64,000 bases of DNA from Tolypeutes matacus (lineage: Eukaryota > Chordata > Mammalia > Cingulata > Chlamyphoridae). Shown in pieces: positions 23,524-35,652 of this stretch. The stretch spans positions 7,110,900-7,174,899 of the forward strand of contig JAKSZT010004976.1 of assembly GCA_026826555.1 (NCBI GenBank), in the 5' to 3' direction. The notes under the pieces are model-generated. The model did no database searches, had not been told where the DNA came from, and saw only the letters and a list, made by a program, of their open reading frames with translations. The first letter of the stretch is position 1. Every line of letters begins with the position of its first letter. The position numbers were made by a program, and so were the translations under genes.

Positions 23524-24127
23524 TGTGACAGTTTTTGTGGATCCCTGAAAGGATTATGTTCTTGGGGCTGTGATGTGGGACCCTTTTATTGGACTGGACT
23601 CACTTAGGGGGCCTTTGACTGGATTGCTTCCGTAGGCATGACCCAGGGTGGGTCTTGGTCCTCTTGCTGTAGTCCTTTATAAATGGAAGACTGAAAACAG
23701 TGACACATGGAAGAAGGCAGCAGAAACAGAGAAACCCTGAGAGACTGAGAGAGAGGTCCCGGAGGTATCAGTGGCACACCAAGGCTCGGGAAGAGGCCCC
23801 CAAGAGGCTTAAAAAGAGGAGGCCCAGAGGAGAAGGGAGAGATGAGCCATATGCCTGATTGCCCACAGCTGAGCTCAGGGAGAAACTAAGCCTCTGAAGA
23901 AGTCTGGAGTAGAAACCCAGATTGAAGAGCTGCCATTGTGTCTTGCCACATGGAAGGAGTCCAGGATTGCCAGCAGCCAACCTCGGTGAGACAGCATCTC
24001 TTGATGCCTTGATTTGGACACTTTCACAGCCTCAGAACTGTAAGTTCTTAATCTAATAAAATCCCATTATAAAAAGACAACCCGATTCTGGTATATTGCT
24101 CCCAGCAGCTTTTAGCAAACAAGAATA
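23524..24127 (+). mobile_element. MaLR-like solo LTR, xenarthran family, copy 2 (inserted in MIR)
   Basis: A 604-bp unit opening TGTGACAGTTTTTGTGGATC, with a TTTATAAATGG box near 23677, an AATAAA at 24055-24060 and a terminus like AGCAAACAAGAATA. Flanks GGGTG (23519-23523) and GGGGG (24128-24132) match at 4 of 5. The interior aligns by eye with copies at 15170 (reverse) and 35653, for instance GGGTGGGTCTTGGTCCTCTT here. It splits a MIR exactly at the CTGTAAAA landmark, so it is younger than the MIR. Confidence 0.82.
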
Positions 24128-24225
24128 GGGGGTAATAAAAGTATCCCCCACCCCCTTAGGGTTGTTGTGAGTATGAGATGTGGAAATATTTGTACAGCAC
24201 TTAGCATAGTGTCTGACCTACGTAC
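24128..24225 (+). mobile_element. MIR SINE, 3' half (interrupted)
   Basis: Resumes with GGGGGTAATAAAAGTATCC, then 'TTAGGGTTGTTGTGAGTATG', 'GTACAGCACTTAGCATAGTG' and 'TCTGACC', the MIR 3' half in the correct order after the first half ending at 23523. Confidence 0.72.
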
Positions 24226-25059
24226 CACTGGGCCTGGGATAAGATGATGTTTGCCTGCATCCCGCTCTGGATCAAGAAGCTGCTGGGTGGTCCAGGAAGT
24301 GAGTAAGAGGCACCCCTGGTTGCCTGCTGGCTCTGCCCCATCACCCCTAGCTACACCCTGAGGGCCCTTGTCTCTAATGGCCTGGCCTTCTGGAAGCACC
24401 AGGGCTTTGTGACCCCTGAGTGCTCTCCACCCTCCCCCTTTGCCCCATCACAGCTGCACACACCTCACGCCATGCATCCAAGAGGCATCTATTGATGCCT
24501 CTATGTGTGGTGCCCTCAGCTTGGCACTGAGGGGGTGGGACTCGCTCTCTGTCCCCTCTGCTTGCCACCCTGTGGGGCTCATACTCGTCCCACTGTGAGC
24601 ACTCAAGAGAAACACACCGGAGGACCCTTGAAATGACTGTCACACCAAGGGAGGCCAGCTGGCGAAGGGGCCTGCCCTGACCCCGCTAAGTGGTGCGCGT
24701 TACTTCCCTGGGCCTGGGACTCTGCCTACAAGGGCGCAAGCAGCAGGAAGAGCCGGTACCTCTGCTCAGACAAAGGTTTCTGTTGTCCCCATACCACTTC
24801 TCTGATCAACTCCAAATCCCCTGCACCAAGAACTTCCTTGAAGGGTCAGGACTAGGGTGAGGCAAATGAGGCATCTAGGGTACAAAATTTAAAGAGGCTT
24901 CACTTGCACAACCCACAGAGTGAGAGCCTCTGTGGGAGCCGTCGGCTGACCCCGAGAGTGCATGCCTCCTTACAGCTTACCCCCAAGATGTCTCACACCT
25001 CTCATCCTAGCCCTGCTTCTTTTATATACCGAAGTTTCCGGGAACAGCCATAGGGTTCA
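24226..25059. other. unique sequence; possible DNA-transposon scrap
   Basis: Near 24855-24900 the string GTGAGGCAAATGAGGCATCT followed by ACAAAATTTAAAGAGGC recalls an old DNA transposon, but the ends are not visible. No gene seen. Confidence 0.3.
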
Positions 25060-25170
25060 AAAAATGGTTCATGGACCAGCAGCATGGGCATTCCCTAGGA
25101 GCTTGTCAGAAATGCAAAACCTCTGGTCCTACTCCAGACCTGCTGAGTTATAATCTGCATATTAATAAAA
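25060..25170 (+). mobile_element. MER5-like hAT-Charlie fragment
   Basis: Contains 'GGTTCATGGACCAGCAGCAT', 'GGAGCTTGTCAGAAATGCAA' and 'CTACTCCAGACCTGCTGAGT', the MER5 order. The right terminus is missing. Confidence 0.6.
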
Positions 25171-26199
25171 CGCCTGCCCCACAGGGATTTCTATCCATGA
25201 AATTAAAGTTAGAGAGGTGATGAAGCCAGAGGATGGGCAAATTACAGGCTCCCCCAGGCTGTGCCATCTCCCGGCCATGCTGGGGAGTGAGAGGTGATTG
25301 CTATTTGTGGGAGGAAGATACCAGGGACGGTTTCTGCAAGTCTCTCCCTGGCCACCTGGAGATCACAAATCTACATTCAGCTTCCAGAGAGACATCACAC
25401 TGATTATATTAAAAGAAATATTGACCATTCATTAAATATTTAACAAAGCCCATGCATTGTATTTGGATGGAGGAAATGCCACCCCCTCAGATTCCCTCTA
25501 GGACTATTTAATACTGCATTATGTCAACACAGTCTGTGCAATAATAAAAAATATTTACATGGTATCTCAAATGTACCCAGCACTTAAAGGAAAAATGTGT
25601 CAGGCACATACCCATGTTCCTACACTTTCCACAACTGAAAGATGTGAAGAAGGGCAATGAGCAGGTTACTCATCTGAGGGAACTGGGAGAGCAAAAGAAA
25701 GCCATGTTTGCTCAGCTGTTTTATAAGCTGGAGCCTTCCACTGGGGAGTGACATTAAGGCAGTGTGGAGAGGAAGCCAGAAGATCCTGGTGAATATGATA
25801 GAAGTGGCTGGAGTGTTCCGGGTTATACTAAATACCTCTTTAAATGTTTCTAATGAATACCCTTTCCATCAAAGTAACCCACCTCAATAAGCCCTGTTAA
25901 TCCCCCTATTCAAGCCAAGTGAGATGGATCTATATCACACCCCACACCTAATGTCTCACACAAGTAGGAGCTGGGATTCCAGACCCTGGAATCTCAGAAT
26001 CCCTCCCCCCCCCCACATGGCTCCAGGCTCATGCTGGAGGGGAGCAGTGCAGTCCCAGCAAATCTGGTCATGGCACGGTCATCTTAACCACCCCGGTGGA
26101 CCAGGACAAGTGTCAACCAGTACTAAGCTCCCAAGTGCCACCCAGATGACGTGACTTGACAAAACTCCCTCAGCCAAACTCAACATTTTGTCCTTTTGT
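25171..26199. other. unique sequence, no gene recognised
   Basis: A C-run lies at 26005-26015. No open frame with a recognisable domain and no repeat recognised. Confidence 0.45.
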
Positions 26200-27840
26200 C
26201 CTCACAAAATTTTTTTAATATAGATTTTTTACTTTTTAAAAGATACTTAGATTATACAAATGTTACACAGAAAATATAGGGATTCCCTCATGTCCCACTC
26301 CTGACACCTCCCACACTCTCCCACATAAACAACGTCCTTCATTAGTGTGGTACATTCATTGCAATTGATAAACGCATCCTGGGGCTTTGCCACTGAGCAT
26401 GGATCATAGTTCACATTGTAGTCTACACTCTCTCCCACACAGTTCTGCAGGCCATGGGAAGATATATAATGGCCTATATCTGTCATTGCAATGGCATTCA
26501 GGACAATTCCCAAGTACCAAAAAAAACCCCTGAATTACACCTGTCTTTCCCTCTCCTGCCCCCAGAGCTTCCAGTGGCCACTGCCCCCACATCAATGCTG
26601 TAATTTCTTCCATTGCTAGAATCACAATAAGCCTATAGTAGAATACCAGTAAGTCCACTCTATAGTTCATTCCCCAATCCTGAGGATTCTGGGATGGTGA
26701 TGTCCATTCCACCTCTAACTGAGAGGGGGCTTCGATCCCATACAGCCAATGGATGGGACTCTCTTACTTGCAATTGTCAGCTCTCTCGTTTCCTTGGTAT
26801 GGTAGTTGTCAATCCTCACCTCCTTGTTAGTTATCTTGGGTGAGTCCAATGAACTGGAGATTAGGTGTTGCAACTCCGCTGAGGCTCAAGGAACAGCTGG
26901 CACATGGACATCCCAAAGATTCAAGTCTCTTGAATGTACATCTTCCAACTCCAGTACCAAGTATAGGTTCAAATAGAAGGGACAGATGAGCCATGTGTAG
27001 GGAAGCCATAACCGAGTTCAACTCTGTAACTCGCAGGAGTACAAACTCCAAGTAGGGCCTACTGGCAAGGCACCAAACTCTGGAGCTATCTTCCCTGTCC
27101 ATAGGACCTGGGTATCTCCAGAGGCCTCAGGAGCCCCACTATTTGGGGTAGTATCCACTTTGGCATTCTATGAGATCCTGCTGAGATGTGCGTAAGTGTT
27201 ACCTCTGGGATGACCTCCCAACTCACTTTGAAGTCTCTTAGCCATATAAACTCATATGTCTTTACCTTTTCCCCCTTTTATTAGAGGTCTTTTTCCAGTT
27301 GCATTGCTAGTTGGTACTTGGTAGTAACCCCTTGGTGCCAGGGAGGCTCATCCCTGGGAGTCATGTCCTATGCTGGGTGGGGGGGTAGGTAATGCATTTA
27401 TATGCTGAGTTTGGCTTAGAGAGAGGCCACGTTTGAGGAAAAAGGAGGCTCTCAGGAGGCTACTCTTAGGTACCCCACAACACTAGGCTAAGTTTCAATT
27501 TCAAAAGCAAAGGCTCACAAGCATAGCTGTCAATATCAAGGGCCCATCAGTGGACCACCATCCTTCGCCAGTCATTGCCCCTGCACTTGGGAGACTGTTG
27601 CTGCCCCATTAGAGAACATGGCAGAGCTCTCCAGGATGGGAATTCAATATTCTCTCGGTTATTGTGTGAATCTCCACCCACTGTGACAATGCCCTGTGAA
27701 TATTTGAACACATTTATATACCTTATATGTATGCCCAGATGAACTTCCTCCCATGTATCCCCAATCACTGACACCCTACACCGATGATCCTCCCCTGCCC
27801 CAGTTGTAACCCTTCTGTGATCCAAAGCTTCTTCAAAAGT
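26200..27840 (-). mobile_element. L1 3' end (long 3' UTR), antisense
   Basis: The first bases are T-rich, as expected for an inverted poly(A) tail, followed by 'ATATAGGGATTCCCTCATGT', 'CATTAGTGTGGTACATTCAT', 'TGCAATTGATAAACGCATCC' and 'CCAATCCTGAGGATTCTGGG'. The first ~560 bp recur at 62443-63010 with many substitutions. The standard L1 antisense landmarks (gtgtggtac.., ..caattgat..) are present, so I read it as the 3' UTR and distal part of a lineage-specific L1. Much longer 3' UTR-like sequence is retained here than in the 62.4-kb copy. No ORF2 frame survives. Confidence 0.65.
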
Positions 27841-28094
27841 GAAGCCACCTTACAGGATTTAATGATTCATATATGAACTCTGGCTGGCATGACCAGAGGA
27901 GATACACTAATAAAAAAAAAATAGATTGCTCACTCAGCGGTGAAAATCAGTCATGACCAAAGCCAAATATAAGGCTAGCATTAGTTAAAAATCGTTTATG
28001 GTTTTTAGCTAATTATGCTTCAAAGTCTAGATATGAAGGTGTGAAGCTTGCTTCTGACTTTATTCACGTGAAGCCAAGGGTGGAGAGAATGCAT
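27841..28094. other. short unique stretch
   Basis: An A-run at 27912-27921; nothing else recognised. Confidence 0.4.
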
Positions 28095-28095
28095 G

Positions 28096-28322
28096 TGCAC
28101 ACACACAGCATACGCACATACATGCATACACATACACACAGGCAGACACACACAGAGCAGACACAAACACACATACACATACATACATATGCATGCATAT
28201 ACATATAGACACATATACACAGAGGCACACACAGGCATACACACAGACTCACATACACGCACATGCAGAAACACACACACAGAGACACACATGTACACAC
28301 ATACACACATGCTTGTGTGTGT
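28096..28322. repeat. CA-rich microsatellite, compound
   Basis: About 225 bp of ACAC/ATAC/GCAC-type repeats interrupted by G and T, e.g. ACACACACACAGAGACACAC near 28270. Open frames across it (His/Thr/Tyr-rich on plus, Cys/Val/Tyr-rich on minus) are artefacts of the repeat. Confidence 0.92.
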
Positions 28323-29104
28323 ACAGGCTTGAAACCATCCTTTTTGCAGGACCTACACTGGATTCAAAACATGTTCTCAGGTAGACTAAGACTTACGAAG
28401 CACTGTCACGCCCACCCAGCCCTGCCAGCCTAGGCTTGCAGGAGTCATGTATGAAAGGGTCATTATTGAACTGCAGAAGAATACGGTCTGGAATTTCTGG
28501 AAGGAAGAGGCTGGGGTAGAAACCAAGCACTATCCTCCATATGCTCCATGACCCACCCAGGGGCATCAAATTTTGCTGTGTTGCCATCTCCAGGACTTAT
28601 TTGCTGGAGCTGCCCTGCATGTGCCTTGTCTGGGGACTGCTAAGCCATCACAGCTGATGCCCTCACCCTCCTCTAGATGGAACACATCCCTGGAGAATGT
28701 GACTTCTCAGAGGGGACTTTGCATTGGAGCCCCAGGCCCATGATGAGTGATCTGAGGCCATCTGGATGCACGGGGTCTGCCAGCCTCACACAAGAGCCCA
28801 GGGACCTCAGTTGAGAGTAGAACATTAGTCAGCTTCCCTCTTTTACCACTTCTCAAATATGCCCAGCCGTTTATATTTCAGAGGCTACTATGTGGTGTTG
28901 ACTTTTTCACTGGCATTCTTTTGTTCAGTAGAGTGAATAATCCAAATCGTAAAAAATATATTTTTCCCTCGTAGAAGTCCATAAAGCAGTTTTCCTTTTG
29001 AGGGAAACAATTCAGGCCATAAATAACTTTTATTTCAGTCTGAATTGATATCATGCAAAACAAAACAACAAACAAAACCATGTTGTTTGAAAATGACCCA
29101 GTAT
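28323..29104. other. unique sequence, no gene recognised
   Basis: No repeat or gene recognised; AT-rich from 28900 to 29090. Confidence 0.4.
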
Positions 29105-29212
29105 AATTCTTTCATTTTCAAGTGAAGGCCCAGAGGGGCAGAGTCATTTGCCCCAGGCCACACAGCAAATTTAGGCACAGAGTTGAAACCAGAACCCTAT
29201 CCTCCTATATAC
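29105..29212 (-). mobile_element. MIR SINE, antisense fragment
   Basis: Reads 'AGTGAAGGCCCAGAGGGGCA', 'GAGTCATTTGCCCCAGGCCA' and 'CACAGCAAATTTAGG', then 'GAGTTGAAACCAGAACCC', the antisense MIR pattern of 'gaggcccagagagg..cacacagc'. Confidence 0.65.
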
Positions 29213-32200
29213 ATTCTCCCACTAGGATTAGCGACTGGCCGTGAAATGGAAGATTCCACAGTGAAAGGACCTGGGAGTGTGCTCTTACGGTCTATCTCCC
29301 CTTACATCCTAGGCCACTGTGGGTAAGCACTACATAATTCACTTTTTTCTTGGGTTCAGACATTTTGCTGGATGCCCTTTGCAGTTTCTTTTTATAACAT
29401 CAGACGGCTTGTTGGAGGAGCTGTATCTGGCACATGCTTCCCCTTATATTAATCCCAAGGGAAAGCCCCAGCTCTCATTTTTAAGCTTCTAAGACATTAA
29501 TAGGGAGGCTCTGGACAAAGGCCTGACAGCATCACCTTCTGTCTCTGTGAATAGATGGTGTTGGGGAGTGTTATACACCTGAGCCAGAGTCTGGGGCGGC
29601 ACCCCGACTCCTGGGCCAAAGCCTCCCTCCAGGCCTGAGGCTGCTCCCAACAGCCACTCCCCTGCCCCTGCCAGCCTGCCTCACCCAGTGACCAAGGTTT
29701 GGGATTTGTGCCTGTTAGAGGAGTTTGGAGCCACTTCTGACTACAGAGGGGCAGTCTGGGAGAGAGTCTGGTTGCTGAAATGCTGGCCCTCTCAAGATGA
29801 TCCAGCAGGATCTGCAGGGTAGGATATCTGTTTGCTCCTAGAGGGAACAAACACAAGACTTTCTTTTGATACAGATCCTCCCTCCACGGGCTACTTGATG
29901 GAGGGTGGGCAAAACAGTATCCTACCAACTCTCTTTTTCTAAAGGGTGTTTCCTTTAAGGCTAAGAAAAACGTTTTACAGATACAGATGGAAGAGAAAAG
30001 CTACAACTAGTATTTGGAGGGGATTTCCACATCTTGCAGCATAGAGTACTCTTTGGGTGAAATGCACTTACTTTGTCTTCCTTAATGCACTCTCAATTCA
30101 GTTCATTCCTATTTGTAAAAATGTCCAAAATTGAGTGTAATGCCAAAGAAATGCTACTTAAGTAACTGACTGCATATTATGGTGACACTTCTAATTTTAG
30201 TCTCCCAACCACATAGTTCTAATCTTCTAGCCCCTGTCTTAATTTGATTTTCCCCCCAGAAGCTGACCCTGGGATAAGTAGGTGAGTGTGGGGAATTTTC
30301 TTGATAGGCAATTCGAGGAAAACCATTAAGTGTGTGGGGAAGTGAGAGAGAGAAGGGAAGGAAGGCAATTATGGGTGCACTGATGAGCATGAAACCTCAG
30401 TGGGCAACTGGGGCTCATTCCCACTGGGACCCTGGGATAGAAAGTGTGAAATGTTCCCTTTTGAAGTGTTCCACAAAGAGGCAAAGAGGCTGGTGTATTT
30501 ATCTACTAACTCCTAGCACACATAGGGTCAGGGCTCCTGGGGCACTAATTCCTAGGCATTTTCAGCTTGGCATCTGTTCAGGTCACACACACTCCCACGG
30601 CCAGAGAACACCCTGAGTATAAGGTGCACAAACCCTTCAGTCTGTATGTTGGTGAGAAGTATCCAGAGTTGACCTCTGGGAGGGTGGGTGGGTGGGGGGA
30701 TGAATGGCCATGGGCAGGCACTGGTGGTATCTGCCATAGTCTCACATCTCACCTAAAAGATGGGAAATGAGTCACAAAATCTAATCAATCAACCAATAAC
30801 CCAATACCATATCAGGTTCTATGGGAAAAAATTAAAATTAGAGAATCTTAGAGTTACCTTTAAGCTTCATAGCTGGCATTCTGGGCTGCCCACCCCACAC
30901 CCTTCTCTTCCCTTCCTCCTTTCTAACAGGATCCCGATTTTGCTTTGGTGGTCCATTCTCCTCCTCATAGACATGGAGCCCATTAACCAATATAATTGGT
31001 GGTTCCATTCCATTTGCAAAGGCTTGGCTTAGGAATGGGCATGAGATAATAGCAGGAAGCCTTGTGGGGAGCATTAAAAGGTTGCCTTGCTGATAAAAAG
31101 GCACGTACAGCAAGAGACAAGTTGGGAAGGAGGAAGATAGTTTGGACAGTGATCCTACCATCTACACTCTTTCTGCTAATGCATATCTCAGCTGTACTGG
31201 ATCATATAATATTTAACAACACTAGAAAATTCTGGCACATTCTAGAGAAACTGCCGTTAAGCCAGAGTTCGCCCATCCAGCACTTCTGTAGTTCATTTGG
31301 GGACTTTGCATTTACCCAATTAAATTTTATCTCATTCGTCTCCAGGCTGTGGCAATAGCTTGGAATCTTGATTCTTCCTTACATTTTGTGCTACTCCTAC
31401 AACACTCTGACCTCTTAAAAAATGTGATCATTGTGTCATTTATGTCTTCACTGAAATCCCCGATGGATTGACTTTTCTAATCTACTAACATTCGTAAAGA
31501 TGTTGAACTTGTCAGGGTCAAGTGCAAAAACGTCATTACAGAGAACCCTCAGGTCATCAATCAACACATCTTTAAAGCAGTTTTCAACCAGCTCCTCAAA
31601 TGCCAGCCCTATCACCATCTGCCTGACCTACAATGCTATCAAAGTGGATTCTGCCAATCAAGTCCCACCCTATCTACCTTATTGTCCTGTTTTACCAAGT
31701 CTATAGCAAAACAGGAAATGAAGGACGAGTGCACAAGATGCTCTCAGCAAACTTTAAATCTGTTGTGGACAAGAGGTTCAACGGATGGGGACGACACAAC
31801 ATTTGTGTGTTTTCCCCTCACTGGTCTGATGACAGCTGCCTCCTTAGATGGTTGGGAAGAGAGCCTCTCCTCATCACGGGTCCATAAATATTCAATTACA
31901 TCAGCTCCGCCACTAGATCACTGGCTTTGAGCACTCTCCTTCACCCCCAGCATCTCTGCCACCTCAACTATGGAATGGTAATATCACTAAGCTTGCCAGT
32001 TTGCTGCAAGGAATAATTCATTAAAACTTGGAGATAGCAGCTTGTAAACTGGAAAAATGGCCCCGTCAGCAGAGTTGGCAATTTTGGGCAGTAAATGGAG
32101 ACTTTGGGTATATTTATAGTCTTTGTAAGGCAGACAGGGAGCCCGGGAACACCCTCAGCCACCCGAAAGACCCCCTCCCGCTGCTGCTGTCTTGATGCCC

Positions 32201-33968
32201 CTGTTCTTCTGTTTTTCTATCTGTGGGCAGGGCCTGCAAATGACCTGAGTGAGGGTGCATGTCCTGACGGGAGTGAGAGAGCACGGGGTGTTGCAAAAGT
32301 GAGGGGTGGGGCTGGGGGCAGGAGCGGGCTCAGAAGGCATGGCAATGGCAAGGCAGACTGAGGGCTGACAAGAAAACCCTGCAAATACGCTTCCACCTCT
32401 GCTCCCAGGCTCCTGCCTCTCCGCCCCGCCACCCCCCGTACCCCTCCCCTCGGTGTATCCCAGGACGTGCAATAGCTTTTTATTTGACACAAGAAGCCAA
32501 GGACCTCCAGAACTTGATCAGGCTTCAAAGGACCCATGCGCTTAATATCATGACCCTCGGGTCCACTGACTCAGTCCCCTCTCCAAAGGGCCAGCTCATA
32601 GTGTGTGTGCTTTAAGGCACATCTACCCAAGACCCCTGGATGACATGAGTATCAACTGCTTTATTCTGGTTATTTCCCAACCCCACTGAGACAGTCTTCC
32701 CCAGTTAATTGTCCCCGAGAACTCATTGTTCCCAAGCATTCTCCCTTCCCCTCTAACAACTTTTGTCCCTAGCCCCTCACGCCCCCAAACACACACACAC
32801 ACACACACATGTATACAACTCAGACCCTCACCTTCACCACCTGCTTACCGCCCCCCCCTTTTTTTTTTTAACTTTGCCACTAACGAGTTCTAACAACAGT
32901 AGATGAGACGGGGACAGAAATACTACTGGGAGCCCGATGGCTGGATAGCACGCCTTGATGGGAACCGTTGATAAATGCTAACTCCCTTTGGAAAATTCCA
33001 ACCTTCGTCTTTAAAAATTACACTCTCTTCCCCCTTGGCTCCTCAAATATTGGTGTGTGGCTGAAACAGAACAACTGTACTTGTGGGATAAGCCTTGAGT
33101 GCCTTATCTCTCATATGCAATGCGTCCCAGGAGTGGAGTGGGGCTTCTGACACATGTCCTTGCACTCTAATAAGATGTGGTCTGGCTCCCGAAAATAGCC
33201 ACACAGAAAGTCCTGCTTCACGACATGTGGGCAGACTGAGCTATGCCAGGAAAGGCAACTAAGGCCGGCAAGGGGTGCTTTTGGCCAACCTTTCCTTCTT
33301 GTACTTTTTTGGGGACTGAACGCCCAATCTAGCACCGTTAAGGGGGAAAATCAGAGAGATGAAGTTTGATTTCCTTTTGATATCCTGGAATCTAAGACGC
33401 GAGCTGCATGACAAGAGGCAGGTGTGCAGTGGAGAGGGAAATAGAAACGGATGGAGTCCATAAGAAACCAGTTGAAAGTTATTTATCAACAGCTGAATAT
33501 GTAACCTCCCCAATGACCTTGGGCAGCTCCCAGGCCTACATCCATTTGCAGCCATCATTCAAAACATTACTATGGCAGGGAGCTGCCGGCCAACCTTTCA
33601 TGTGTTCTTGCAAAAGCAGAGGATTAGTACAAGTGACAAAACTTTATAGAGTTTGCACCAGTGACCTTTACACTCCACTGCACAGCTGTCATCACCACTG
33701 AAGAAGGCAGAGAGGGGGCTCTGCTCAGAGGGCCATGAAGGCTCACTTGACTGAGGAATGGACCAGTTGGACAACCAATGATGAGCCAGCTTGCTAGGGA
33801 CCAGGCACAGTGACAGAAAGTGCCCAAGATACACAAAACACTGAGTAAGGTCAGGGAGCCAAAGCTGTGTGGGATGGGCAGTGCACAAGAGCCCCTGGCT
33901 GGAGAGGCAGCTGGGTGCTGAAACACACCCAAGCTCCTCTTGCTGCATCCTTCAGGAGGATGGCATTT

Positions 33969-33970
<2 letters not shown>
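29213..33970. other. 4.8 kb of mainly unique sequence, no gene recognised
   Basis: No interspersed repeat could be identified with confidence. A (CA)n tract lies at 32788-32809 and a C-run followed by a T-run at 32851-32870. The longest frames (143 codons at 29497-29928 minus, 116 codons at 33598-33948 minus) overlap frames on the other strand and show no domain. This is the longest repeat-poor interval in the window. Confidence 0.45.
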
Positions 33971-34028
<58 letters not shown>

Positions 34029-34071
34029 GTAGGTAGGTAGATAGATAGATAGATAGAGTGAGTAGATAGAT
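33971..34071. repeat. GATA microsatellite with GGTA interruption
   Basis: A (GATA)n run of about 100 bp, with a short GGTA triplet of units near 34027-34040 and a terminal GTGAGTA interruption. The interruption pattern indicates internal slippage or point mutation. A Tyr/Leu/Ser/Ile-repeat frame on the minus strand is an artefact. Confidence 0.95.
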
Positions 34072-34251
34072 ACAAAGATATTATTTCTTTAATCTTTCGT
34101 AAATGTAATTGAAGTTTTCCATATATACAAACCAAGTACATAAATCATAAATTCCAGGCTTGATCAGTTTTCACAAGCTGAACACACCTACGTAATCAGC
34201 ACGCAGGTCAAGAGCCAGAACTCTAGCAGACTCCCAGAAGTACCCCTCTGT
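34072..34251. other. short unique stretch, possible L1 antisense scrap
   Basis: 'CTGAACACACCTACGTAATC' and 'AGCACGCAGGTCAAGAGCCA' near 34180-34215 recall part of L1 3' UTR antisense sequence, but the match is too short to call. Confidence 0.3.
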
Positions 34252-34665
34252 CTCAGTTTGCCATGGCTGCTATAACAAAGTACCACAGACCAGGTGGCTT
34301 AAATGACAGGCAGACATACATTGTCTCACAGATTTGGAGGCTGGAAGTCCGACATCAGTGAGTCGGCAGGATCATGCATTCTCTGAAGTCTGAGCATCCT
34401 GGTGGGGGCTTTCCTGCATCTGTAACTCCATCTCTGCCTCTGTCACATGGCCACTGCTCTCCCCATCCGTGTCTTCCTGGCTGTGTCCAAATTCCCTCTG
34501 CTTCTAAGGACTCCTGTCGTAGGGAACTAAGGCCCAGCCGGATTCAGTGTGGCCTTGTCTTTCCTAACAGCACCTTCGAAGACCTTACTTACAAATGGGT
34601 TCACATCTACAGGGCTGGGGGTTAAGACCTGAGCATGCCTCGGTGGGGGACATGATCAAATCATC
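34252..34665 (-). mobile_element. MLT1-type LTR (ERVL-MaLR), antisense
   Basis: Opens 'TCAGTTTGCCATGGCTGCTA' and 'TAACAAAGTACCACAGACC', then 'TCTCACAGATTTGGAGGCTG', 'GGATTCAGTGTGGCCTTGTC' and ends with 'GGTGGGGGACATGATCAAAT'. The order is that of an antisense MLT1 LTR, like 8938 and 60376. A composite DAS SINE follows within about 25 bp. Confidence 0.68.
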
Positions 34666-34689
34666 ACTCCTTCCACTGGGTACCGTTTG

Positions 34690-35066
34690 GCAAAAAAAAT
34701 TTTTTTTAAGATTTATTCACTTGTTTATTCCCCCCCCCCCCCTCGTTGTTTTGTACTCACTGCCTGCTCTCTGTGTCTGCTTGTCTTCTCTTTAGGCGGC
34801 ACTGGGAACCAATCCTGGGACCTTCCGGAGTGGGAGAGAGGTGCTCAATCTCTTGCGCCACCTCAGCACCCTAGTCTGCTAGTCTCTTATTGTATCTCCT
34901 CTGTGTCTCTTTTTGTTGTATCATCTTGCTGAGACAGCTCTCTGCATGGGCCAGCACTCCGCGTGGGCCAGCTTGCCTTCACCAGGAAGTCCCGGGAATC
35001 GAACTCTGAACCTCTCATATAGTAGATGAGAGCCCAGTCTCTTGAGTCACATTCGTATCCCTTTTG
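34690..35066 (-). mobile_element. composite DAS SINE with two tRNA-like units, antisense
   Basis: The tail lies on the left on the plus strand (A8T8, then an inverted AATAAATC-type tail and a 16-base C-run at 34727-34742). Read on the minus strand, a first tRNA-like unit has a B-box-like GGTTCAGAGTTCGATTCCCG and a GTGAAGGCAAGCTGG body. A linker rich in AGAGACACAGAG follows, and then a second unit with AAGAGATTGAGCACC and a degenerate B box in GGATTGGTTCCCAG. This is a longer relative of the SINE at 23074. A possible target repeat (TTTGG at each end) is too weak to claim. Confidence 0.7.
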
Positions 35067-35399
35067 GAAAATTTGGAAAATGGTACAGTCCACCCTCTAA
35101 GCCAGAATCTACGAGGCTGTGACCAGCTTGGGGGGGTGGGGGGTGGTGCCTTTATCAAGACTACACAAAAGAGCTCCGTGGGCTAGCGATGACCAGAGAA
35201 AGATGGCTGTTGTCCCCAAGAACTTCCTGGATGGTGAAGGGGGTGAGGCATGTTCAGAGATGATAACCACACGATGCAGAACGTGACAACGTGCTGCACC
35301 GAGACACCTCCTCTCCCCTCCCCTTGCCACCTTCTTCTCCCCACGGTAACGTTCACATCAAGTCTCACTGTCAGGGCTGGGGAGTCCGACCAGAGGGAG
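35067..35399. other. unique sequence
   Basis: A G-rich tract (GGGGGGGTGGGGGG type) lies near 35131-35145. Nothing else recognised. Confidence 0.4.
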
Positions 35400-35592
35400 A
35401 CTATACTGAGTGGCCTTGGGCAAATGATTTGATCTCCCTGAGCCTCAGTTTCTTCACCTGTGAATGTGGATGACAGGAATGCTTACCTCAGCAGGTTGTT
35501 GTGAACATTAAATGAAGTGAAGCATGCAAATACTTAGCACAGTGCCTCCCACCTTGAAAGCATTTGACAAACATTTGCTCCTCCCTCAGGCT
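35400..35592 (+). mobile_element. MIR SINE, sense
   Basis: Contains 'CCTTGGGCAAATGATTTGAT', 'CTCCCTGAGCCTCAGTTTCT', 'TCACCTGTGAATGTGGATGA', 'CAGGTTGTTGTGAACATTAA' and 'TACTTAGCACAGTGCCTCCC', a good MIR 3' two-thirds. Confidence 0.8.
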
Positions 35593-35652
35593 AATAAATG
35601 CAGACTCAGAGGAAGCCTGTAGCTATTTAAGTGTGACAGTCTTAAGCCATGT

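Noticed and set aside
28020..28332. Cys/Val/Tyr- and His/Thr-rich open frames
   Set aside because: Translation of a CA-type microsatellite.
33851..34141. Tyr/Leu/Ser/Ile repeat protein on the minus strand
   Set aside because: Translation of the GATA microsatellite.
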